From NCBI GenBank assembly GCA_009602725.1, contig WELB01000389.1, positions 23,150-60,614 of the forward strand: a stretch of DNA of 37,465 bases. Reading direction: 5' to 3'. Of the stretch, positions 10,501 through 20,985 are shown piece after piece. A program made the translations under genes and the position numbers. The notes under the pieces are model-generated. The model made no database searches and was not told the DNA's origin. It saw only the letters and a list, made by a program, of their open reading frames with translations. Each line of letters opens with the position of its first letter. Position 1 is the first letter of the stretch. The stretch comes from Spirogloea muscicola (Eukaryota > Streptophyta > Zygnematophyceae > Spirogloeales > Spirogloeaceae).

Positions 10501-13281
10501 CTGGCATGTTATTCTGCAGTGTGTTTGGGTGTTTGGCAGGGGCTTGGGCTGGTACCTTCTCTGCAAGTGATTCCAAAAGAGCCACCCTCTCCTGCAATGC
10601 CATCTTCTCAATCCCCATTTTCAGGAGCCTCCTTTCCATCTCAAGCACCGCCCCGGCACCTCTCAAGGCATTTCGCCTCCACTGTAATGGCCTCTCGCCT
10701 TGATGTGCATTACCACTTGTACCTTGTTTGCGCAAGAGTTCTTGTCTGAGGTTGGTAACTGCGCGAACTTGACAAACTTGTCAGTGCATGCTTACTATGC
10801 TCTAGATAGACCAAAGACTCTCAGCATGATTCACTCACTTCCTTCACTGTAACAGGAGAAGGGGGCGAGACAACATGCTACCCTGAGATCATGACTGACA
10901 TGACTGATGATGACTGGCTTTGACGAAGGTGTTTCTACTTGTTTGCATCACAGTATAGGTGTTAGACTTATGCTGGACACGGTACCTTCCGCTTCAAGTT
11001 GGCTTATCCTTCGCCTTGCCATCAGGCTTGCTTCTTTATTCTTGAGGCCCAGCGCATCATATTTACCATTTACAATATCAAGTTGACCATGGAGCTCGTC
11101 TAACTGCCACGACGAGTATCATATCCACCTTAGCATTAAGTGTCTAGGTGTAATCTCCTTCTACTTGCAAGAGTAACATACCAAGGACAGTGCTTGAGAC
11201 GCATGACAAAATAGAATGGAGCATCTGTCATACATGCAAATTACAAGCTGTAGTCCATTGGTGGGGAAGTGCACCTCAACTTCCAAGTCGAGTGACAGGG
11301 CAGCTTCATCTTTCAAGTTTTGCCAGCTAGCAAAAGACTGAGCCACCAGGCTCCAGATCTCCACCTTGAGGACTGTCTGTCTGTGCTTAGAGTTAGTTGA
11401 CAAGGACAATAGGTCCCTCACATATTCTCGGGTTACCGACTCTTTCCTTATGCTGCAGGACCTCCCATAGACTTGCCTCAGTCACAGACCTGCAAGGAGG
11501 AAGTAACATTCTTGTGACCCTCGGTTTCATCAGCTTCAGCACATATACGCTCCATGAATAACATCATTCCAAAGGGCACCACAATGAGCACTTGCAGGCT
11601 AAGTCCACATCTAATATGAGCTTTGGAAGCAGGTTAGTCAACGTCTCACCAGCCATTGAATAGGGCAGCATTCTGGCCAGCTGATGTAGCGGTAAGAAGC
11701 ATGCCATCAGCTACCACGGACCGAAGGGCGACCTTATCCTTTTCAGGCCAGAGCAACAGAAATGTAGAAGCTGGCGTACACAGCATGGTCTCTAGGTCTC
11801 CGTCCTTGCAGGCGGAAGAAGTCTCTGTGAATTCCTCTGGACTAGCCTCACCCAGCTCCCATCTGAAAGCAGGAAATTGTCAGATAGATCATGATACTCG
11901 CTATGCCCCAATAGCAGCACCATGGTGCTGCAAGCTTGGACTGCGCACAACGTTAAGCCTAGTCTTTGACAGGCTGAAACGACAACTTTCAGGCAAGAAC
12001 TAATGTGTATTCCTCGCATGGCCTAGGGGCCAAGTGCCAAAGGGCTAAATATCCACAGGGAAAGAGCACACAGAGTCGGAGCCTCAGCGAGTGGCAATAT
12101 TCTTGGCATCTTCACCTCCAATTGCTGTACACTGCTGATAAAGTTCGACCACTAGCTTGTAGCATAACCAATGAATTATGGTCCAGCAGCCGAGGACTGT
12201 ATGCCTATGCACACAATATTGGACAAGCAGTCAGTGCTCCTTGAAGCACTCTCAGCACTGTCGATCTTTTGCATTCAATGACAACAAACGAGCAGTCTGC
12301 AATGTGTACATGCAAACCACTAGAGTCAAAGGCTTTTGGAGGACCTGCAGTAATCACTGATACCTCTTCATCGGACTCAGAGCTGTAGCTGCTGCTGTTG
12401 GAGCTCTCAAACCTATCCTCTTCGCAAGGACTGTCAAGTGAGAGTCTTCGGTTGCCAGAATTATTGTGTGTTGAGGGCTGCCAGTCGGCTGTGCAATTGT
12501 GCCCTTGATGTAGGACACTCCCGCCCCTGTCCATCACCTCCTGTATGCTAGCAGTAGTTCCATTTGCCACAAGCCCGGGCACAGGAAGCAATGATTCTGG
12601 CTTGTCTTGCTGGTAAACTCCAACATAAGGCATGCTCACGCGGTCCTGGAGATACCTGATGGGAGAATCTGGACTTCCCTCTTCTGTTTCCAGCACAGGC
12701 TGAACCGTGCCTTTCACGATCTCTGGTGATGCTAGCTCAGCCGAGGGCTCGTCTCGGGCTTTGACCCCAAGCCACTCGAATAAACGGGGCAGCCTCTCCA
12801 ACTTGTCTGCTGAGGCTCGCATTGTTCCTTTGGGCTTTGACACAGAAGCAGAAGGTGCTTTGAATCCACTCGTGCTTGGGAAGTCATTCATTAGAAGGAT
12901 CGAAGGGTGGGACCGCTCCGAGCACGGGGCCTCTAAGCCGGAACTTGGCGGAGGTGAAGGGCCAACGCCAGCTGCGACCACAAGAACACTTTTAGGAAAT
13001 GACGGGTTTGGTGCAGTAACATGCGAGCTTGATTTTCTCACCCCAAGCCTGCTTGCAGCATGGTGGACACAAGTTCTGCCTGATGAGTCACAGTACATTG
13101 TATCGTGCATCACGCACCAGAGACCATCCCTGAATGACTCCTGTGTAAGGCTGATGCAACTTCATTCTGCTTTGTAACCCCAAGACTGAGTACCCTCACC
13201 TGCAGCTTTCTGGAGATCAGCCGCGTACGACGTCCGAAGCCGCTCCTCGCTCGCCGGCGCGGCGCCCGACGCCTCCTCCAT
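4554..13281 (-). CDS. Large unrecognised protein with coiled coil and repeated exons
   Basis: I do not recognise this gene. Exons assembled by frame and splice sites (minus, 5' to 3'): 13281-13200, 13079-12345, an unresolved part between 12344 and 11863 (a 16-nt microexon at 12131-12116 would fit the phases), 11862-11650, 11489-11437, 11372-11281, 11103-10986, 10758-10445, 10311-8959, 8864-8292, 8096-7950, 7752-7582, 7378-6637, 6519-6446, 6383-6240, 6196-5356, 5205-5143, 4870-4554. Phases agree at every resolved junction, giving about 2,000 residues. The N-terminal quarter is Ser/Pro/acid-rich. Exons 11372-10445 encode a helical, probably coiled-coil stretch (LDELHGQLDIV, RRRISQLEAE, NLRQELLRKQ, EMERRLLKMGIEKMALQERV). 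The rest is low in hydrophobic residues, Ser/Thr/Asp/Glu/Gln-rich, and contains repeats: exons opening with an acidic pair, the motif WR/KI/VPSPGSL/VGW twice, and MPLGNIE/VPLGNID. No membrane segment or catalytic domain is visible. A scaffold-like, largely disordered protein is inferred. The ATG at 13281 is a choice; the frame is open upstream to about 13755. The gene is divergent from THOC3. Confidence 0.6.
7582..8096 (-). repeat. Duplicated phase-0 exon pair within the orphan gene
   Basis: Exons 8096-7950 (49 codons) and 7752-7582 (57 codons) are both bounded by phase-0 introns and align along their length: EDGDFLLRSGG / EDDSLGSGG, then VDLTSTLTGSSVQED / VQLTSRLATSSSLQEE, then AADLRDPDIKLA / AAGLEDSIINHA. 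DNA similarity is also visible on the plus strand (8013-8072 against 7669-7735). Weaker relatives open the exons at 8864 (DEDCAKKQSW), 7378 (EGGAFLHESGEG) and 6196 (EERRSGTWDD), each directly after a CAG acceptor in phase 0. This indicates growth of the protein by repeated exon duplication. Confidence 0.7.
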
Positions 13282-13893
13282 GTCAGGGCCTGGCTGAAGC
13301 CGGGCCAGGCGTTCTTTGGCTGGCAGTACGCCGTGTCCCAGGCAACACGGCTTGTGCCCGCGGAACGAGCAACCCTGGCCGCCGCCTCCGCCTGAAGCAC
13401 CGCCTCGCGGCCTTGGTCGCGCGCACGCCGCGACCTCTGCCGGCGCGTCGGCAGCGCCGCCGGCGCCGCAACTCCCGGCGCGCGTCGCGGGGGCCGCCCC
13501 CGAGGCGATTTTGAACCCCGAGCTTCCCTCCCACCGTCGCCCAAGGCGAGTTTGAATCGGAGGCTTCCTCGGACACACCTCTGCACAGGCGACTGATTCT
13601 TTCTGGAGCCGCTCCGCTGGGAGACGACCTTCCCAGCCGTCTCGAGACCGTCGATCTAGACCGTCTCCGAACGGCCTCATCCGCCATCCTCGTGACCAGT
13701 CGGCTCCGAGTGCTCCAGCATATGTCAGATCTGGGAAGGGCAATGCAGCCGTCAAAATTACTCTGTAACTCGAGATCCCTCGTCATAGCCGCGCCGCGCG
13801 GCACGGACTGCGGCGCGGACCGCGGCGCGATTTGCGGCGCTCCTTGGAACGGCGGCCGCGGCGCCGCAGCTGCCGGCGGCGGCGGCGGCGGCG
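13282..13893. promoter_or_regulatory. Divergent GC-rich 5' region between orphan gene and THOC3
   Basis: The two flanking genes start outward from here, so a shared bidirectional promoter is inferred. The segment is strongly GC-rich up to about 13560. Long open frames on both strands here reflect composition rather than visible homology. No TATA-type element was convincing. Confidence 0.35.
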
Positions 13894-13894
13894 N
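13894..13894. other. Assembly gap (single N) between GGC and GCC arrays
   Basis: One N separates a run of GGC units (about 13874-13893) from a run of GCC units (about 13896-13920). The two arms are complementary to each other, so the true sequence may form a hairpin or the flanks may be wrongly joined. The first residues of THOC3 fall here. Confidence 0.9.
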
Positions 13895-16800
13895 GCCGCC
13901 ACCGCCGCCGCCGCCGCCGCGACGTCGCGCGAGCCGACGCCGCCACCGGGCAACCCCTTTCGCGACCTTAACGTGAGGGAGTACGTGGGTCACCGCAAGA
14001 GCGTGAGCGCCCGCCCCTTTCCCCTCCCATCACGACGGGCTCTGGGTTGAGGGTTTAGGGTTTAGACCCTTAATCCAAAGCCAGGCTGCAATGCCCTGGC
14101 CTGCCGGACGCCTTCACGCCAATGCTGGCCATTGCAGCACACGAGAGGCCACAGCTGATGAGCAGCTGCCGCAAGCCCCTCGACGACTGGGCCTAGCTCA
14201 CGTCTGTGCTTTGTTGAGCTCAAGATTAGCCCTCTCATGTGGCTGAGACCTGTCCGGCAGACTCCCTCGACCTCATGCGAGCTGCCCTGCACGTTGCAAT
14301 TCGGCCAGACGTAGTGGTCGGTCTCTCTGGGGCCCTTTCTCCTTGTTGAGGGTGGCTGCCAATCTGCTCGTTGCAGGTCGCAATGCAAGTCAGACTGCAC
14401 CTTTTAGTTAGGGTTTAGGAAGTTGTGTTTGAGGTCCAGGGCAATGTCATGCTTTTACTGCTCTTCGCTTTTGAGCATGCTGAGGATGCTCAAGGCTGCC
14501 GCGGGATGTGAAAATTCAGCAGAGCCATATGCCAGAATCACAGAAATTGAGGAGCGTTGAAGGGGTCATCTTTGTCATGAATAGAGAGCCTGTCCGAAGG
14601 CCCCACGTGCATGCCATCAGAGCCCTGCAAGGAAGTAGGTCACCGTGACTTCTTCTTGTGGGCCTCACTACAGATGAGATGCTGTCAGACGTCTACAGTC
14701 ATGCATCGCTGAGCTAAGGGTTGCACCTGAGACTCACATTCGCTCACTGGCTCTTTGCCTGAAGCGAGCAGGTGCACTCTGTGGCATGGAACAGCACTGG
14801 ACGGAAGCTGGCATCCGGGTCCACCGACTACACCGCCAACATCTGGCACATTGACCCTGCAGGCTCTGTGAGTTGCCCCAGCTCACAGGCTACAGCTCAC
14901 CTTTCAGAGACTTCCTGAACAGTCTTGCTGTAGACAGCTTCATGATCTGAGCTAGAGACGGTAATCTGCAATATTGTGCAATGATACTGGGTGTCAGCGA
15001 TGCCCTTTGAGCTGTCTACTGGAGCAAATTGATTATCTTCTCTCAGAGGGTATCATTTCTCGCAGCGGGCCAGTCCTCAAGTCTTTGTTGCCCCTTGCAA
15101 TAGAAGTTTTTACTCCTGTCTCAATCTTCCTTCTTGCTAAGTGTGTATTAAGAATTTTGCTGATGTTTGACCAATTCCTTAGAGATTGCACCTGGTGCAT
15201 TCTCAGTTTGTTTCAGTTTTGAAGTCGGTCCATCATATGCTGTTGACTGCCTACAGATTTGCATATATTTCAAAACAAACAATTATTATCATTATCATAC
15301 ATAACAGTAGTAAATGTAAGAGTGTGCCCGGAGATAGTACACCAAGCAAGGCCCTTGGCTTGTCGTTGTCTTGTCAAGCGCCAGCCTTTCTGAGCCTCTG
15401 CTCTGTGGCGCCGATACACTGTATGCTGTACTCCACTGGCTAGTCCTGACCTCGAGTTGTTGCCTGGCAGGGCAAGACAGGGGGTGCTGGAAAGGAGGTG
15501 GAGCTCAGGGGGCACACTTCCAGTGTCGAGCAAGTGTGCTGGCACCCTAGCCATCCAGACACTGTTGCAACCTGCTCGTTCGACCGCAGCGTCCGCCTCT
15601 GGGATGCCCGCTGTGAGCCCATCGCTCCTTCTGATGTGAAACACCAAAATGTGACAACAGCTTGTCCTCAGTCACGAGTTGCGGTGAGCCCCGGTCGTCA
15701 TTCATGAGATGGTCCTGACGCATTCACAAGAAGGACCTGATGAGATTGGTCAAGTCTTTTGGTGTAATGGGGTGCGACGATTTTGGCATTGTGGCTGTGC
15801 AGCATGATTGCCAATCATCTTGAGCAAGTCTACTTGTTAGCAGCCATCTGCCAGACTCAGCTCTGAAGCAGTCAACTCCTTTCAGCAGGAAAATTGAGCC
15901 AAGAGGCCCGCCTGAGTGGGGAGAACATTAACATTGCCTTCAATCCTGAAGGAACACACATTGCAATTGGAAACACGGTGGGTTCATCTGATCAATGTGA
16001 TTTGCAGATATGTGTTGCACATCATGCGCATAGAGTGAAGCTTGTAATATTTTGAATGCGTGGTGTGCTGACACATCTTGAATTGGATGCTGGCAACAGG
16101 CAGACGAGTTGACTATCATTGACGTCCGAAAATTCAAGCAAGTTACTAAGAAGAAGTTTACCTATGAGGTAAGCCCGGCATTTGAAAGACCATAAAAGGT
16201 AGACACCGTCTCTAATACCGCTTTCATTACCTTCATATATTTTACCAGGCTACAGTGTTGTGCTGTTGCAGGTCAATGAGCTGTCCTGGAACCGGAAAGG
16301 AGACCTCTTCTTTGTGACCACTGGAAATGGTAGGGAACATTTTGGCCTACATATCTGCTGATGTATAGTGGATCTCCAGAGTGCATGTATCCAATATCTG
16401 ACGCATTTGTACATGTATATGATGTAATTGTGTTGCCCAATCTGTACCAGGCACTGTGGAAGTTATGCCTCACCTCTCGACACAGACCTTGCATACAGTT
16501 GCAGCTCACACACACGGCTGCTACTCAATTGACTTTGACCAGACAGGCAGGTCAGTGCTGCAGGCTTGCGCATGCTTCGCATGTTTCTGAGGCCTTGGTT
16601 GTCGTCTATATCTGAAGAAGCGTCAGCGCATCTCACATGATACTCCTTCCTAAGAATGTGAATTATTTCTCCTCTGCGTGGACCTCAACACTGTGTGAAC
16701 ACATGGCAGATACTTTGCTGTGGGCAGTGCTGATGCACTTGTAAGCCTCTGGGATGCCGTGGAGATGCTTTGCATCCGGACATTCTTCAGGCTAGAGTGA

Positions 16801-17711
16801 GGCTCTCCTCCCTCCCAGCTTTGGCTTGCTCATGGCTGGGTTTATGCTTCTGGTCAGATTATTCCGCTGGCTGTTTCAGCCTTCATGCTAAGAGTAGCAA
16901 TGCCACAGACAAGCCGAAGGCCTCAGTTTCTATGGAAACTAGATTTATCATTTGGCTGTCATTGGGTACTTATGAAGTTGCTAAATTGAACTAGGTTTCA
17001 TCAATATCTTCTGTAAATGGAGGTTTCTTGCATCTGCAGACACCCTGTTAGGACTCTGAGCTTCAATTATGATGGTCAGTATCTCGCATCTGCCAGCGAA
17101 GATCTGGTCATTGACATTGTGAGTTGATGCTAGTATATACTTGGGCCCAAATGAAACAAACCACAGGAGCGTCCTGCGTACTGCATGGCTGTGTCATCTT
17201 GCAATCTGACAGAAAGCTTTGAGCAATTTCGATCACATAGGAGAGTCCTGACTATCAGCATGTACAGTAGTACCCTATGAATTGACATTCTGCAGAAGAT
17301 TGTAGAATACCTATCAAGTCTAGCATCTTCTGCTTCATATGCTTGACTTTGTGCTTTTAAATGTTTGTCATTCACTCGCCCGCAAGACTGCTAGGAGAGC
17401 TAATTACTAGGATGCCCTGCTCTTGATAGTGCGAGGTGGAGACGGGGAGATTGGTGCACACTTTGAAAACCCGGGCTGCAGCAAATTGTGTTGCATTTAA
17501 CCCGTGCTGCAATCTTCTCGCCTATGCAACCGACGAAACTCCTCGATATAACGTTCCCGAGGGTAATGCCATTCGCTTGGTGAAGAAGTCTTCTGCTTTG
17601 TCTGGATGTATAAGTTCACCCAGACATCTGCGCGCTTGTATGTATGTATGCTGACCTTTCGCGCTATGCATTGCAGGTATATTCCGCGTGTTTGGATTCG
17701 AGGCTCCATGA
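13895..17711 (+). CDS. THOC3: THO complex subunit 3 (TEX1), WD40 protein
   Basis: WD40 beta-propeller subunit of the THO/TREX complex, which couples nuclear transcription to mRNA export. Exons: ?-14002, 14772-14867, 15471-15612, 15886-15977, 16100-16168, 16272-16329, 16451-16550, 16710-16796, 17040-17118, 17430-17562, 17677-17711; all GT-AG, and the phases close exactly to the stop. Family landmarks in order: REYVGHRKS, VHSVAWNSTGRKLASGS, ELRGHTSSVEQVCWHP, VRLWDAR, LSGENINIAFNPEGTHIAIG, DELTIIDVRKFKQV, NELSWNRKGDLFFVTTGNG, GRYFAVGSADALVSLWD, HPVRTLSFNYDGQYLASASE, ETGRLVHTL, NLLAYA and the end FRVFGFEAP. The start codon is not determinable because of the gap at 13894; the coordinate given is the first in-frame base after the gap. 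Intron 1 is long (769 nt) and carries telomere-like motifs. The protein ends shortly after the last propeller blade, as in plant TEX1. Confidence 0.93.
14046..14066 (+). repeat. Interstitial telomere-like motif in THOC3 intron 1
   Basis: GGGTTTAGGGTTTAGA contains two TTTAGGG-type units, 44 nt after the end of THOC3 exon 1. A further single unit lies at 14406-14419 in the same intron. The orientation is opposite to the copy in the COG4 intron. Confidence 0.7.
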
Positions 17712-18599
17712 CCTGCCACTAAATCCTGCACCATGTTGTTGTGATGCTGGTGAACTACAAACATCTAACCTGGATAGATGGAAGTGCTACTTCCGAGTTG
17801 AATAAGGCAGGAACTTGCGCATCTGATTGTTGTCAAGGATTCAGTGGACGAGCTTAGCAAAGAATATAGAGAATGTAAGCAGTGGTACTGATCGCCTCCC
17901 AGATCCTGGGTGTCGGAGCGGGCTAGCCCTATCACAAGTGGCTACTCAACATCCATACAGCACTCAAAAAGGCGACGTTCCAGCGGACTTGTAGTGCTCC
18001 TGCCAGCAGGGCATGAGCTCCACACTTGAACTGCGGGATACCTGGCTGCCTACCCCTTTCTGTATTGCTGTTGCAACGGCTGGTGGTTATGCCCTCCTTT
18101 GATAAGCATGTATGTTTCCTTTGTATTGAGCAGCATGCACAGTGATCTGGAAGAAGAGATGTCAAGCCTTTCAAGTGGGCAGGGCAACTCCAGTTGGAGA
18201 GACCTCAGTGACCAAAATTACCACATTCACATGCTGAGCTGTCTATCTACGCTGGCTGTATGCGCCCAATGCTTGTGTTGGACTTGCAACTCTACTCTTG
18301 GTCCCCCTCCACAGTGCCCCAGCTGCCCAGCAGCATGATCAAAGTGTTGAGGAATTGGCTTCCATATGCCAAGCTCTGGTCTGTCATAAGGGACTGCCGC
18401 TTGTGATGTTAGGGTCGCTGGCCTTGCTGGGGCCTTGCTGTGGGTCGGCCATCAACACTAGCCAGAAAGTAAGCTGAAAGGACAATACTGCAACAGAGAA
18501 AGCAAGAGCTGTTTCAAGACTTTTCTTTGCTACTTTATCCCCTTAACATCTTTGTTCTTCTTGCAAACAGTGTACTCATTGCGTTGGCCTCTCCTTATC
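17712..18599. other. Intergenic, no gene seen
   Basis: Apart from the probable 3' UTR of THOC3, I see no conserved frame, RNA gene or repeat in this stretch. Confidence 0.5.
17874..17878 (+). terminator. Probable polyadenylation signal of THOC3 (TGTAA)
   Basis: TGTAA begins 163 nt downstream of the THOC3 stop codon. Confidence 0.45.
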
Positions 18600-19620
18600 T
18601 CAAGCGCACCACGCCCCTTTTAAGAAGGGGGCGATGAGGTAGTAAATAGGCAGCCCGAAGAAGAACGGACACGTTAGCAACAGCCGTCTCGAAGAATGTG
18701 GCTCCCATAAAGGGGGCAAGGGCTGTGAACAGCCACAAGATTGACAAGCTTCGAAGGGGCTAAAACAGGAAATAGCTCTTCCAAGTTGACAGCAGTGGCT
18801 GAAAGCGCTCTCAGAGCTTGCCCGGTAGGATGATTCACTTAGTAACCTCAAGGAGGAGCCGCAAAGGAGAAAGACTAGCCAGCTGGAAAGCACTCCTCCT
18901 GACGGAAGCCAGAAACTGGAGCTAGGGCACGGTAGGTGCAAGGCGTGAGCCATGGACCGCTGGAGTGAGACAGAGGCGCGCATGCGAAAGTGCTGAGCTA
19001 AAGCCAGCGGCGTCGAAGTCGGCCTGCTCACCGCGCCTGCGGGACACAGCGCGTCGCGCAAGCGAGGCCAACAGGTCGAGCCGCTGAAGAGCAAAGATCA
19101 AGCAACAGAAAGAAAGGGCTCGCCCATTGAGGAGAGGGGCTGGACAAGCTAGCCCTAAAAAGAATGGACACAAAGTACGAGTAGGGGGCCAGGGGAAGCG
19201 CTGAGGAAAGCAAGCACAAAACGAAGCATAGCTGCTACGAATCACTCAGTAACCCCTGCTAAGCAGCCGCAGATCAGAGAGGCTAGGCGCCGGGAAGGGG
19301 TCCCTGGCCAGAGCCAGAGGCAGCAGCGAGTGTGCGCGGCCGGCACGAAGGTGTAGCGCGCGGGCCATAGACCGCTGCAGCGAAATGGCCAGGCGCCTAC
19401 GGTAGACTTGCGCTAGCGACCGAGGTGCAGGGAAGTCCACCGGCTCCCCAGGGAAGCGACAGCGCTTCCAAATTGACTGGTGGCAAAAAGAAAGAAGCGC
19501 GCCCATAGAGAAATAGAAGGAAGTGGCTTGTCCAAAGGGGGCAGGGGCTGTAAAGAAGAAGGGCTCGCCCATAGCCAGCCCAGAAAGAATGGACAATGTC
19601 AAAACGGTACTCGAAACCCC
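18600..19620. repeat. Diverged direct repeats of roughly 400-500 bp
   Basis: Blocks recur in the same order. A line similar to CACTTAGTAACCTC (about 18836) reappears as CACTCAGTAACCCC (about 19244). GAGCCATGGACCGCTG (about 18947) reappears as GGGCCATAGACCGCTG (about 19362). The block ending AAAGAATGGACA appears near 18670 (as GAACGGACAC), 19160 and 19590, the last two preceded by GGGCTCGCCCAT. The period is therefore about 410-490 bp. Related blocks occur again in opposite orientation at 30940-31015. This looks like a degraded repeat family beside the reverse transcriptase remnant, possibly its upstream region; no intact protein is encoded. Confidence 0.6.
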
Positions 19621-19795
19621 CGTGCACATCTCGAAGACCCGGGCCGCTCCTGCGCGATTGCCCGAGCCTCCCTACACGGAACACGTGGCCACGAGCTCGC
19701 CACGTGGCATTGGCTATGCGGGGGATTCGGCCCCCACTCCCGCGCCGGCTGCGCTCGGCTTCGCGACCGTCGGATCGGGACGGGGCGATCCGGCG

Positions 19796-20494
19796 GCCTT
19801 GTGGGCTGCCCTGCGACCAGCGGCCCAGGTTAGCGGCAGGCCCACGCCCGCTAACGTATCGGTAAACCGCCGGCGCTGGACGGCCTCTCCTTTTTTCAAA
19901 GAGAGAATTTCATGCGCGGTGCGCTTGAAATTGAAAGGGCACATCACCAGAGCCACCATCCCCCCCCGCATCGCCGACGCTCTCAACTCCAGCCACCTGC
20001 TGGCCCTGGCCAAGCCGTCAGGTGGTGTCGGGCCCATCGCCATGACAGAAGTAATAATGCGGCTGGTGACCAAGGCTTTGTGCGGCGAGCTAAAGTCCCA
20101 GCTGTCCACCCATTTTGCACCCCACCAATTTGGTGCTGGCATGTCCTGCGGGGCAGAGGCCCTCGTCCACGGGATCCGCGCAGCGCTGGATGTCAACCCA
20201 TCACACATGGTCCTTGGATTGGACATAGCCAATGCATTCAACACTGTGGAGCGCAACGCCATCATGGAGGAGCTGCGTGATCACTTCCCCTCCTTAATCC
20301 TCTATTTCCTCATGGCCTATGGCCGGCCAGGGCGGCTGCTGTGGCGTTCGGAGGAGTCTTGGACGACCTTATGGTCCACAACTGGCACACGCCAGGGAGA
20401 TCCCCTCAGCCCCATACGGAGGCCAATTCTAGCCTTACAAATGTCTTTTTTAACTTTCAAAAAACGGTGCTCCCGCGGCTCAAGACGTGTCTAG
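19796..20494 (+). pseudogene. Truncated reverse transcriptase of a non-LTR-type retroelement
   Basis: The frame encodes the fingers and first part of the palm of a reverse transcriptase: LLALAKPSGGVGPIAMTEV (the KPxGGxRPI block of LINE-type enzymes), then LDIANAFNTVERNAI (motif A with its Asp and the AF pair), then TGTRQGDPLSP (the RQGDPLSP block). Similarity stops right after this at about 20407, before the YADD catalytic box, and the frame ends at 20494. No endonuclease or RNase H domain is visible upstream, and there is no clear ATG. It is a dead, 3'-truncated copy; the truncation direction is unusual for LINEs, which normally lose their 5' end, so internal deletion or misassembly at the GC-rich stretch beyond is also possible. 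Confidence 0.8.
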
Positions 20495-20573
20495 CGAGGC
20501 GGTGCCGTCCCGGCTCCTCGCGGCCAACTGGCCGTCGATGTGGAGGGCGAGACCATTCACCATCAGTTCCGGT

Positions 20574-20589
20574 GGGCCCAATTGGGCCC
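20574..20589. repeat. 16-bp perfect palindrome GGGCCCAATTGGGCCC
   Basis: Perfect dyad symmetry, about 400 bp upstream of the kinase-like gene. It contains TGGGCC on both strands, the core of the plant site II element bound by TCP factors; another GTGGGCCCC lies about 20 bp further on. A regulatory role is inference. Confidence 0.5.
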
Positions 20590-20706
20590 GACGCTCCACC
20601 ATTGGTCCCGTGGGCCCCAATAACCAGGCGGTCGCCGACGCCCCCGAGATCGCCGCCGCCGCCCGCCGCCGCCCCCCGCCTCTCGCCGCCGCCGCCGCCG
20701 CCATCG

Positions 20707-20707
20707 N
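20707..20707. other. Assembly gap (single N) beside GCC array
   Basis: One N directly follows a GCC-rich run (about 20652-20700) in the 5' region of the next gene. Length and content of the gap are unknown. Confidence 0.9.
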
Positions 20708-20985
20708 GGCCTCGTCCGTGCGGCCGTGGCCGCGGCGATTACCGCTGCGGTTTTGAACCTCACCGGCGATCACGCGACGGAGGCGGCGGCTGCCCGCTCG
20801 CAATCCATCTGCATCATTCTGAGGCTCGGCAGGCCTGTCCGTCGGCGTCCCTGGCCGCCTTGATGGCGGAACATGGAGCGGCAGCATTACCTCGCGCTGC
20901 GGAGGGCTATGCTTGCCGCCGCGTTCTTGCGTCAGGAGACTTTGGCAGGAATAGATCACAGCCGGTCAGCGCGAGGGGTTCGGCG

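Noticed and set aside
13162-13993. Long minus-strand frames of 197 and 236 codons near 13.2-14.0 kb
   Set aside because: Arg/Ala/Gly-rich composition follows from GCC/GGC content. Only the short ATG-led part at 13281-13200 joins cleanly to a downstream exon of the orphan gene.
15280-15302. Short ATT/ATC-rich run in a THOC3 intron
   Set aside because: Too short and irregular to call a microsatellite.
18600-19684. Minus-strand frames of 95-164 codons in the repeat island
   Set aside because: They are translations of the direct repeats, with repeated segments out of step between copies. No conserved domain; treated as repeat sequence.
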